A stretch of DNA of 64,000 bases from NCBI GenBank assembly GCA_964440115.1, contig CAYTPV010000010.1, positions 1-64,000 on the forward strand, written 5' to 3'. The stretch comes from JAEWWD01 sp964440115. Lineage in GTDB: Bacteria; Bacillota; Clostridia; Christensenellales; CAG-138. The position numbers and the translations under genes were made by a program. Positions 16,052 to 23,503 of the stretch are shown here, one piece after another. The notes under the pieces were generated by a model that worked only from the letters and a program-made list of their open reading frames with translations, had not been told where the DNA came from and made no database searches. Numbering within the stretch: the stretch's first letter is position 1; each line of letters begins with the position of its first letter.

Positions 16052-16705
16052 ATGGACAAGCTGGATTACAAAAAAGCGTATCCTGGATTGTATCTCCCTC
16101 CGAACAAGCCGGTGTTCATCGACATACCAAACCTGTCCTTTATTATGGTAGATGGTCAGGGAGATCCAAACAAACCGGAGGGCGAATACAGCAAGGCGCT
16201 GCAGCTTCTTTATGCGCTATCCTATACCATCAGTATGAGCGGCAAGGGTGCGAGCGCACCGGAGGGATACTTTCCTTATGTCGTGCCGCCGCTTGAAGGT
16301 CTTTGGTGGATGAAGGACGGCGGCAAACCGGACTATATCGATAAAAAGCAGTTTTGCTGGATCAGCATGATCCGTCAGCCGGAATTCGTAACTCCGGATG
16401 TGTTTGCCTGGTCTCAGGAACAGGTATGGCGCAAAAAGCGGATCGACGCTTCCATGGCGAGGCTTCAGCAGTATGCAGAAGGACTATGCGTGCAATGCAT
16501 GCATGTAGGTCCATTCGACGAAGAGCTGCATACACTTGAACGCATGGAAGCTTATATGCAGCAGAATGGCCTTGTCTGCGATATCGGCGCTTCTTTAGAG
16601 GACGGTATGATACGGCAGCACCATGAAATTTATCTGAGCGATTTCCGCAAGGTCAGCCCGGAGAAAAACAAGGCGGTAGTGCGCCATCCCGTGCGTCGCG
16701 TTTAA
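16052..16705 (+). CDS. GyrI-like small-molecule-binding protein
   Basis: This 217-residue stand-alone GyrI-like (SOUL/AraC-effector) domain has IPNLSFIMVDGQGDPNKPEGEY at the start and CVQCMHVGPFDEELHTLERM in the second half, a pattern typical of YdhN/GyrI-like proteins in Clostridia. Such domains bind hydrophobic cations or drugs and sometimes hydrolyse them; there is no DNA-binding domain here. The ATG at 16052 is preferred to an upstream TTG because AAAGGAG is then at the right distance. Its stop codon overlaps the stop of the convergent sigma-like gene. Confidence 0.75.
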   Translation: MDKLDYKKAYPGLYLPPNKPVFIDIPNLSFIMVDGQGDPNKPEGEYSKALQLLYALSYTISMSGKGASAPEGYFPYVVPPLEGLWWMKDGGKPDYIDKKQFCWISMIRQPEFVTPDVFAWSQEQVWRKKRIDASMARLQQYAEGLCVQCMHVGPFDEELHTLERMEAYMQQNGLVCDIGASLEDGMIRQHHEIYLSDFRKVSPEKNKAVVRHPVRRV

Positions 16706-17262
16706 AACAGCTTAAATACATGCGTACTGAACCAGGTATATCCCAAGTCAACGCGGGGGAGCATGCCTTTCTGCATGAACATGCCAGCAACATACCAGAT
16801 GGAAATAATCAGCAGGACGGTCAGGAGCAAGGCCAGCGCAGTATACTTCTTCTCGTGCTGAGCGGGCACAGTATGCTCACGCAGTCCTCTTTCGCGAACA
16901 GACGCGATTGCCCGCTGCGCATCATCAGCGGCATTTTGCTGCCCTGCAGATAATTCCTGAACACATTCAGAAGGCTGTACTGGCGGCTGATCAATCTGCA
17001 CTTCGGCATTTGTGTATACTACTGCGCACAGACGCATTTGCAGGCCTTCATCCGCAAGCTGATTCAGCCATTGAGCCGCATTATCCGGCGTTTCCATGTG
17101 TTGCATACTATCGTACGCATGTTTAAAAACATCCTTTAGAATATCCTTCGCGAGCTGCTTATCCATGCAGGATCTATACAGTCGCTGGTAAACAGCGCTC
17201 GCATGAGACGTGTAAAGTTGGCGAAACAATTCTTCATTTTTTTCCTGCGTACAGCTTTCCAT
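16702..17262 (-). CDS. Sigma-region-2-like protein with C-terminal membrane anchor
   Basis: This protein has 186 residues. Residues 8-80 follow the pattern of ECF sigma-factor region 2 (ELFRQLYTSHASAVYQRLYR, then AKDILKDVFKHAYDSM, then AAQWLNQLADEGLQMRL). There is no region 4, the part needed to read a -35 element. After a Gln/Pro-rich linker comes a single membrane helix (ALALLLTVLLIISIWYVAGM) and a short outer tail. I infer a degenerate or repurposed sigma module held at the membrane. No anti-sigma gene is adjacent. It could instead be a sensor or a relic. Confidence 0.5.
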   Translation of the reverse strand: MESCTQEKNEELFRQLYTSHASAVYQRLYRSCMDKQLAKDILKDVFKHAYDSMQHMETPDNAAQWLNQLADEGLQMRLCAVVYTNAEVQIDQPPVQPSECVQELSAGQQNAADDAQRAIASVRERGLREHTVPAQHEKKYTALALLLTVLLIISIWYVAGMFMQKGMLPRVDLGYTWFSTHVFKLF

Positions 17263-17341
17263 AACGTTCCTCTATCCAACAGGTACTTGTCAATGAGAAA
17301 TCATCCAATACAGTATCGGTTTTTTTGAAATTAACATTATA

Positions 17342-17370
17342 AAGCCGGCCTGCAGTATACAGGCCGGCTT
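17342..17370 (-). terminator. Terminator after the Re-citrate synthase-like gene
   Basis: AAGCCGGCCTG and CAGGCCGGCTT pair perfectly around a 7-nt loop just past the stop on the minus strand. The T tail on that strand is short, while the plus strand reads AATTTTTATTTT, so the hairpin may work in both directions. Confidence 0.8.
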
Positions 17371-17387
17371 AATTTTTATTTTAGGAG

Positions 17388-18770
17388 TTACGCAAAAAAT
17401 TCAGGCGCTACCTCGCGGCAGATTGCTTCAAGTTCTGCATTGCTCATGGATGTCGTTCTGCCCTGTGAGTACAGAACATCCAGACGTTCCTTAATGACGG
17501 CTACAGCGGGATGCTTTTTGGAAACAGGTTCATCGCCCTGCTTGGAGCCGGGAATGTTGGCGTTGATCCAATATGCGATGCCCGCAAGGCCGCTGTGCGC
17601 ATCCACCACGACAGTGGCGGGGCGGTTCAGGATAGCATGCGTATTGAATATGTTATAAATCTGCTCATCCTTGAGCAATCCGTCCGCATGAATACCGGCA
17701 CGCGTGGAACAGAAATCTCTTCCCACAAAAGGAGTCTGCGGCGGAATGGGGTAGCCGACATCCTTCTCAAAATAGTTCGCGATCTCCGTGATGACGTCAA
17801 GCCGCATTCCTTCATCGCGACCGCGCAGGCTGCAGTATTCAAGCACCATGGCTTCGAGCGGGCAGTTTCCTGTGCGTTCGCCAATGCCAAGCAGCGAGCA
17901 GTTGACGGCGGAAGCACCGTACAGCCACGCAGTAGCTGCGTTGGTGACAACTTTGTAGAAATCGTTATGGCCGTGCCACTCCAGCATGCTGCTGGCGATA
18001 TTGGCGTAGTGTCGCAGGCCATAGATAATCCCCGGCACGCTGCGCGGAAGTGAAGCGCCCGGATACGAGATACCCAATCCAAGCGTATCGCAGCAGCGGA
18101 TTTTCACAGGTATGCCGGCTTCTTCGCCCAGCTGGGAAAGCGCGTATACGAACGGCACAACGAATCCATAGAAATCCGCGCGTGTAATATCTTCCAAATG
18201 GCAGCGAGGACGAATTCCTCTCTCCAACGCCATTTTCACAACCTTCAAGTATTGTTCCATGGCCTGTGTACGGGTCATGTTCATCTTCTTGAAAATATGG
18301 TAATCCGAGCAACTGACCAATATACCGGTTTCATTGACGCCGATCTCCTTGACCAGATCAAAGTCCTTTTCAGTTGCACGAATCCATGTGGTAATTTCAG
18401 GGAAACGATACCCGCGCTGCTGGCAAAGTTCCAGCGCCTGACGATCCTGTTTGCTGTAAACAAAGAACTCGCTTTGCCGGATAACGCCGCGGGGGCCGCC
18501 AAGATCGTGCATCAGATCAAATATTTTCAGTATCTGAGCAGGCGAAAACGGCTCGCGGGATTGCTGACCATCGCGGAAGGTTGTATCCGTAATCCAGATA
18601 TCCTCCGGCATGCGCATGGGAACCGTACGGTAATTGAAGGCCACCTTAGGCACCTGCTCGTAGTTAAACATTTCGGGAAACAGGCTGGGTTCCTCTACAT
18701 CCTGCACAGTATACTTATAGTAATCCTCGCGCAGCAGATTGGAATGGTCGTCAAAAACGATCTTGCTCAT
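17388..18770 (-). CDS. Re-citrate synthase / isopropylmalate synthase-like enzyme
   Basis: This 460-residue DRE-TIM metallolyase has MPEDIWITDTTFRDGQQSR at the catalytic metal site, LGGPRGVIRQSEFFVYSK, and HGHNDF as the second metal motif. From memory of the family, this layout, including the N-terminal YYKYTVQDVEEP segment, matches the oxygen-sensitive Re-citrate synthase of Clostridium kluyveri more than LeuA. It lacks the C-terminal LeuA regulatory domain. The likely reaction is acetyl-CoA plus oxaloacetate to citrate, giving an anaerobe an entry to glutamate. Homocitrate or citramalate synthesis cannot be excluded. The start at 18770 follows AAGGAGA. Confidence 0.72.
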   Translation of the reverse strand: MSKIVFDDHSNLLREDYYKYTVQDVEEPSLFPEMFNYEQVPKVAFNYRTVPMRMPEDIWITDTTFRDGQQSREPFSPAQILKIFDLMHDLGGPRGVIRQSEFFVYSKQDRQALELCQQRGYRFPEITTWIRATEKDFDLVKEIGVNETGILVSCSDYHIFKKMNMTRTQAMEQYLKVVKMALERGIRPRCHLEDITRADFYGFVVPFVYALSQLGEEAGIPVKIRCCDTLGLGISYPGASLPRSVPGIIYGLRHYANIASSMLEWHGHNDFYKVVTNAATAWLYGASAVNCSLLGIGERTGNCPLEAMVLEYCSLRGRDEGMRLDVITEIANYFEKDVGYPIPPQTPFVGRDFCSTRAGIHADGLLKDEQIYNIFNTHAILNRPATVVVDAHSGLAGIAYWINANIPGSKQGDEPVSKKHPAVAVIKERLDVLYSQGRTTSMSNAELEAICREVAPEFFA

Positions 18771-18837
18771 GGCGGTCTCCTTTTCAATATTTTTTATATT
18801 CGGTGCATGCGTGCATGCATGTATACAATATAGGCTA

Positions 18838-18865
18838 ATTATACACAGAAATCGTTTTGTGTCAA
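18838..18865 (-). promoter_or_regulatory. Promoter of the Re-citrate synthase-like gene
   Basis: On the minus strand a perfect TTGACA (18860-18865) and a perfect TATAAT (18838-18843) are 16 bases apart, about 70 bases upstream of the start. The leader holds a GCATGCGTGCATGCATG alternating run that could form a small inverted repeat. Confidence 0.8.
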
Positions 18866-18959
18866 TATCCAGATACAAATTTCACTCACGGGGATTTTGC
18901 TTGCCATAATCAACATGTCACATTACACTGATATGGAATTCATTGGCCGGAGGAGTATC

Positions 18960-20084
18960 ATGAATCGTTTCATACTTGCACCCGATTCCTTTAAAGGAAC
19001 AATGACCGCAACCGAAGTATGCGATATTTGGGAGGCCTCCATACTACGCCATATTCCTGATGCCCGTATTCAGCGTATGCCTGTCGCGGATGGTGGAGAA
19101 GGCATGGTAGATGCTTATTTGCGCATACTCGGTGGAGAACGCATTACGGCCCATGTCAGCGGTCCATTTGGCAAGCCCATGGATGCGGATTACGCTATAT
19201 TGCCTAACGGTGCCGCTGTTATGGAAATGGCCGCATGCGCAGGACTTCCTCTTGTAGGTGAAGAAAAGGACCCTCTGCGTGCCAGTACGTATGGCGTTGG
19301 AGAGTTGCTAAAGGATGCGGCGGGCCGCGGGGTGACGAAAGTTCTTCTGGGTCTGGGAGGAAGTGCCACAAACGACTGCGGCATCGGCATGGCTGCAGCC
19401 CTTGGATACCGTTTTTTGAATTCTGTCGGCTCACCTTTGGAAGCGTTGGCAATCAACATGTCCAGTGTTGCACATATAGAACGACCAGAGCGCGCTTTAA
19501 ACTTGACCGTCACTGCCGCCTGCGACGTCGATAATCCTCTTTACGGTCCAAGCGGTGCGACCTATACCTACGGTATGCAAAAAGGCGCTGCAGGCGAGAC
19601 GCTCGCTCTGCTGGATGCAGGATTAATGAATATGGCAGCCGTCATATCGCGCGATTTGGGGAAAGACATCGCCCTGCTTCCCGGCTCAGGCGCAGCCGGA
19701 GGTATGGGCGCGGGCGTTGCCGCTTTTTTGCATGGAAGCCTGACACCGGGAATTGAACTGTTGCTCGATGCGGCAGGATTTGAACATATGCTGCAGGACG
19801 CCGACTGTGTGCTGACGGGTGAAGGACGCATCGACTGGCAAAGCGCTCGCGGAAAAGTGCCTGTCGGCATCGCTAACAGGGCAAAGAAGTACGGCGTTCC
19901 GGTGATCGCTCTGTGCGGATCGATAGGCGAAGGCATGGAGGCTGTTTATGAACATGGTATTACAGCTGTATTTTCCGCAGTCCGTACAACGGCAGATTTT
20001 CCCTCTATTAAAAAAACTTGTCGCGACGATATGCGCCTGTTGTGCGATGCCGTTATACGTTTATTATGCATGCAGCGTATATAA
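18960..20084 (+). CDS. glxK: Glycerate 2-kinase
   Basis: This 374-residue type-I glycerate kinase phosphorylates D-glycerate with ATP, feeding serine or glyoxylate carbon into glycolysis. Motifs are FILAPDSFKGTMTA at the N-terminus, PVADGGEGMVDA, GLGGSATNDCGIGMAAALGYRF, and PGSGAAGGMGAG. Length is normal. The start at 18960 follows GGAGGAGTATC. It is transcribed divergently from the Re-citrate synthase-like gene. Confidence 0.92.
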   Translation: MNRFILAPDSFKGTMTATEVCDIWEASILRHIPDARIQRMPVADGGEGMVDAYLRILGGERITAHVSGPFGKPMDADYAILPNGAAVMEMAACAGLPLVGEEKDPLRASTYGVGELLKDAAGRGVTKVLLGLGGSATNDCGIGMAAALGYRFLNSVGSPLEALAINMSSVAHIERPERALNLTVTAACDVDNPLYGPSGATYTYGMQKGAAGETLALLDAGLMNMAAVISRDLGKDIALLPGSGAAGGMGAGVAAFLHGSLTPGIELLLDAAGFEHMLQDADCVLTGEGRIDWQSARGKVPVGIANRAKKYGVPVIALCGSIGEGMEAVYEHGITAVFSAVRTTADFPSIKKTCRDDMRLLCDAVIRLLCMQRI

Positions 20085-20098
20085 ATCCATCATAGTAT

Positions 20099-20131
20099 AA
20101 ATGTGATATTTGATTTTCTTATCGCATTTTT
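20099..20131 (+). terminator. Glycerate kinase terminator
   Basis: AAATGTGATA (20099-20108) pairs with TATCGCATTT (20120-20129) with one G-T pair and leads into TTT, 15 bases after the stop. Confidence 0.75.
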
Positions 20132-20418
20132 GTTCTGTCCAACCCATAATGTTGTATGAATTCCACATAATGCTTGCGTGCCTTTTGTTTGATATGCTAA
20201 AAATGCGTGCTGTCCTTTGACTCATTTTCTAGACCAAAGGCCAAATAAGCCAAGACTCAATGCGGAGACATTTCTTTCAAAAAAAATGTCAATATTAGAA
20301 AAAATATTGTTCACATATGTGTCAAATAATAAGGAAAGCAGTTGATTTTTCTGGTATAATTTTATAGAATAAGATCATTCCAAAATGATATACATTACAT
20401 TGTGTGAGGAGACCATAC
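20132..20418 (+). promoter_or_regulatory. Upstream region of the DegV-GH3 operon with palindromes
   Basis: This AT-rich gap has no gene. An extended -10 (TGGTATAAT, TATAAT at 20355-20360) lies 58 bases before the DegV start. Its -35 position is poor, so activation or an alternative element is likely. Upstream are two inverted repeats: CAATATT/AATATTG (20290-20309) and the palindrome CACATATGTG (about 20312-20321) within TTGTTCACATATGTGTCAA. Either could be an operator. The regulator is unknown. Confidence 0.5.
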
Positions 20419-21297
20419 ATGAGCGAAAGCCGTCGGACATGCATCGTCACACATACCGGATGCGATATGCCCATTGCAACCGCGAATCAACTGGGAATTA
20501 AGATCATTCCAGACATCCTGATGTTCGATGGGAAAGCTTACTTTAATGGGGTTGACCTTGACCCTGTCTCTTTTTACGAACGGCTGAGGACTGTTAAAAA
20601 GCTGCCGACAAGTTCACATCCCAACACGCAAATGTTTCTTGATGCGTATAAAGAAGTTGAAGCAGAAGGTCTGTTTGACGAAATTTTATGCATCACCTGT
20701 ACATCTAAGATGTCCGGCACCTATAATACCGCCATGCTTGCGGCACGTACCGCCGCTGAGGAAGGCGTCAAAATCCCCATACATGTATACGATTCGCTTT
20801 GGGTTTCTCATGCACAGCGGCTTCAGGTGGAAGAAGCAAACCGTCTGGCACATGAAGGATATAAAGCAGACTATATTATTGATGTCATTGAAGAAATGCG
20901 CCCGCGCATCACGATCTATATCATGATGGAATCTCTTAAATATGCGTATCTGGGCGGCCGAACCGGGGCTATACAGCTGCTTGCGGCACAATATTTCGGC
21001 ATCAGGCCTGTCATGACGTTTATTGACGGTATTTCCTATAATCTTGCCGTACTGCGCAACGCACGCGAAGGGTTTCGTTTCATGACCAGAAAGTTCCAAG
21101 AAGAAACAGAGCCCGGCCAGAGCGGAATCATATTCCACGGCAACGATATTCACCGTGCGGAGACATTGCATCGTATGCTGCTCGAAGTAAATCCTACAGC
21201 GCAGCTTCGCATTGAAGATGTCGGGCCTGTTATCGGGTTATATGGCGGGCCTAATAATGTCGGTGTAACCTATGCAAGGCCACGGAAATCGTCATGA
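20419..21297 (+). CDS. DegV family fatty-acid-binding protein
   Basis: This 292-residue DegV/FakB-like protein has VTHTGCDMPIATANQLGIKIIPD at the start, the conserved LPTSSHPN loop, TCTSKMSGTYNTAMLAA and the late LGGRTGAIQLLAAQYFGIRPVM. Family members bind a single fatty acid, and FakB-type members present it to a kinase. The last segment differs from classical DegV. The start at 20419 follows GAGGAG. It is the first gene of a five-gene run and overlaps the next gene by four bases (ATGA). Confidence 0.85.
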   Translation: MSESRRTCIVTHTGCDMPIATANQLGIKIIPDILMFDGKAYFNGVDLDPVSFYERLRTVKKLPTSSHPNTQMFLDAYKEVEAEGLFDEILCITCTSKMSGTYNTAMLAARTAAEEGVKIPIHVYDSLWVSHAQRLQVEEANRLAHEGYKADYIIDVIEEMRPRITIYIMMESLKYAYLGGRTGAIQLLAAQYFGIRPVMTFIDGISYNLAVLRNAREGFRFMTRKFQEETEPGQSGIIFHGNDIHRAETLHRMLLEVNPTAQLRIEDVGPVIGLYGGPNNVGVTYARPRKSS

Positions 21298-21839
21298 TCT
21301 GGCTAGTTCCCGGCATTGTATCCTTCGCCTGTTTTTTGTTGTTTGACATCGAGAAAGCCGCAGGCAAACGGTATGCGCCCGCTTTGTTTTTTGCGGGAGT
21401 ATTGCTGTTGGCCGTTTCCACGGCAAAGTTGTTTCTCACGCATACGTTTGAATCGCGCGAGCTTTGGCGAACAATTTGCGGCATCATTGCAGTGATATGT
21501 TTCTTTGCGCTACTATATGTGTTGTTCGCGGCACTGCCCGCGAAAAAGGTATATTCCAGCGCTAACCGTTTGCAAGCATGCAGCAGCGGCGTTTATGCGC
21601 TCTGCCGGCATCCTGGCGGATGGTGCTTCTTATTCCTGTACTGGTTTCTATGGCTGTATGCACCAAGCATACAGCTGTTATATACTGCAATTGTGTTCCC
21701 TGCAATAAATTTCCTGTATATTGGGGTTCAGGATTGCTATTTATTTCCGAAATATATAGAGGGTTATGATTCTTATAAACAGACAGTTCCCTTTTTGTTT
21801 CCGACACGGCATAGCCTGCGGGAATTCCTCAACAGATAA
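21294..21839 (+). CDS. Membrane protein resembling isoprenylcysteine/phospholipid methyltransferases
   Basis: This 181-residue protein has about five hydrophobic segments. GVYALCRHPGGWCFLF matches the RHP signature of the PEMT/ICMT membrane methyltransferase superfamily, and the C-terminal YIEGYDSYKQTVPFLFPT resembles the motif that follows it in those enzymes. The usual EE pair of the SAM-binding part is not obvious, so activity is uncertain. It starts inside the DegV stop (ATGA) and is therefore coupled to it. A lipid-directed role fits the neighbours. Confidence 0.55.
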   Translation: MIWLVPGIVSFACFLLFDIEKAAGKRYAPALFFAGVLLLAVSTAKLFLTHTFESRELWRTICGIIAVICFFALLYVLFAALPAKKVYSSANRLQACSSGVYALCRHPGGWCFLFLYWFLWLYAPSIQLLYTAIVFPAINFLYIGVQDCYLFPKYIEGYDSYKQTVPFLFPTRHSLREFLNR

Positions 21840-21871
21840 CTGGTCAAGCACCGGCGAAAGGAGGATCTTGT

Positions 21872-23503
21872 ATGTCATTCAAACAGGAGCTCAAGGAGCT
21901 TAGCGCCGAGCAGATATGGGAAAAATACTGCGGATTTTTGGACATTTCTCTTGAACAGTACATGCAGATCCAATTCCGGCTGCTTGAAGAACAGCTTGCT
22001 CTTTACTCCAAATGCGGTCTTGGCAAACGAATTCTTGGCAATACTGTGCCGTCCACCGTAACGGAATTCCGTAAAACCGTACCGCTTACAACGTATGACG
22101 ACTATGCCGACGTGCTGCTCGCGAAAAAGGAAGAGTTATTGCCCGCGCCTCCTGTCGTATGGCTGGAAACAACGTGGGAAAGCGGTAGCCGTCCCATCAA
22201 GGTAGCGCCCTATACCGAAGAAATGCTCACGGTATCAAAGAACAACCTCATAGCCTCCCTTATACTCGTCTCCGCTACGGAACGCGGGAAATTCCGAATC
22301 CATTCCGGACAGCGTGCGCTGTATGGGCTGGCGCCGCTTCCTTACGCTACAGGCCTGTTTCCGCTTTTGTTCACGCCTGAAATCGATCTGCAGTTCCTCC
22401 CTTCTATTCGGGAAGCGAGAAAAATGTCGTTTGCGGAACAAAACCGTGTTGGATTCCGCAAAAGCATGGAGCAAGGTATTGAGATGTTCTTTGGTATGAG
22501 CAGCATTGTATATGCCATTACCAAGAATTTCAGTCTGAGCCATGCTGCGGGAGGCGAAAAATATAAGAAGGGCTTTATCCACCCCCGCATGATGCTGCGC
22601 CTTCTGACGGCAAAGTATAAGAGCAAGCGGGACAACGCGCCTATTCGTCCGGCAGATATATTCAAGTTGAACGGTTTTGTTTGTGTAGGTACGGATACCG
22701 CCTTGTTCAAGGACGATTTGGAGCGCGCTTGGGGTATACGACCCCTCGAAATATCAGGCGGCACGGAACCGACCTGCATTGGAACGGAAACCTGGAGCAA
22801 GAACGGGCTAGTGCTTTTCCCTGACGCCTGCTTCTATGAGTTTATTCCGGAAAACGAGATGCTGCGCAGTTTTGACGAGCCGGGGTACGTACCGCGTACT
22901 TTCCTGATGGACGAGCTCGTTGCAAACGAAAACTATGAACTTGTCATCACCGTACTCAAGGGCGGCGCGTTTATTCGATATCGCGTGGGCGATATGTTCC
23001 GCTGCTTACGTCTTCGCAATGAAACCGACAATCTCGAATTGCCGCAGTTCGAATATATCGACAGAATTCCAACCGTCATCGATATCGCAGGGTTCACACG
23101 CATCACCGAGCGGGCAATTAACAAAGTGATTGAGGTATCCCGTCTGCCGATAGCGGATTGGGTAGCGCGCAAGCAATACGATGATCAAAAACGCTCATTT
23201 ATGCACATGTTTGTAGAAATGGATGAATCGGCAGCAAGCGGTGTCACTGCCAACCAGCAGCTCATCCGCGACCATATGAGCATCTATTTCAAGCACTATG
23301 ATCATGATTATGAAGACCTCAAGAAAATGCTGGGCATAGAACCGCTGCAGATTACGCTGCTCACGCGGGGGACGATCGAATCTTTTGAAAAGATTTATAA
23401 AAAGCCGCTGCGCAGGGTCAATCCGCCGCAACAGGATATCATCAACCTTCTATATCTCCAGAAAGGAGATCTCGGCCGAGGAGGTGCCGGATTTTGCCGA
23501 TAA
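21872..23503 (+). CDS. GH3 family acyl-adenylating enzyme
   Basis: This 543-residue protein has the GH3 fold, a branch of the ANL adenylate-forming superfamily. The nucleotide loop appears as LETTWESGSRPIKVAPYTEEM, the central part as EISGGTEPTCIGTETW, and the C-terminal hinge near FIRYRVGDMFRCL. Plant GH3 proteins join amino acids to jasmonate or auxin; bacterial members are common in Clostridia but their substrates are unknown. The usual Ser/Thr-rich P-loop is modified to WESGSRP. GGAGGATC precedes the ATG. The 3' end overlaps the next gene by 10 bases. Acyl activation in lipid metabolism is my inference. Confidence 0.8.
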   Translation: MSFKQELKELSAEQIWEKYCGFLDISLEQYMQIQFRLLEEQLALYSKCGLGKRILGNTVPSTVTEFRKTVPLTTYDDYADVLLAKKEELLPAPPVVWLETTWESGSRPIKVAPYTEEMLTVSKNNLIASLILVSATERGKFRIHSGQRALYGLAPLPYATGLFPLLFTPEIDLQFLPSIREARKMSFAEQNRVGFRKSMEQGIEMFFGMSSIVYAITKNFSLSHAAGGEKYKKGFIHPRMMLRLLTAKYKSKRDNAPIRPADIFKLNGFVCVGTDTALFKDDLERAWGIRPLEISGGTEPTCIGTETWSKNGLVLFPDACFYEFIPENEMLRSFDEPGYVPRTFLMDELVANENYELVITVLKGGAFIRYRVGDMFRCLRLRNETDNLELPQFEYIDRIPTVIDIAGFTRITERAINKVIEVSRLPIADWVARKQYDDQKRSFMHMFVEMDESAASGVTANQQLIRDHMSIYFKHYDHDYEDLKKMLGIEPLQITLLTRGTIESFEKIYKKPLRRVNPPQQDIINLLYLQKGDLGRGGAGFCR

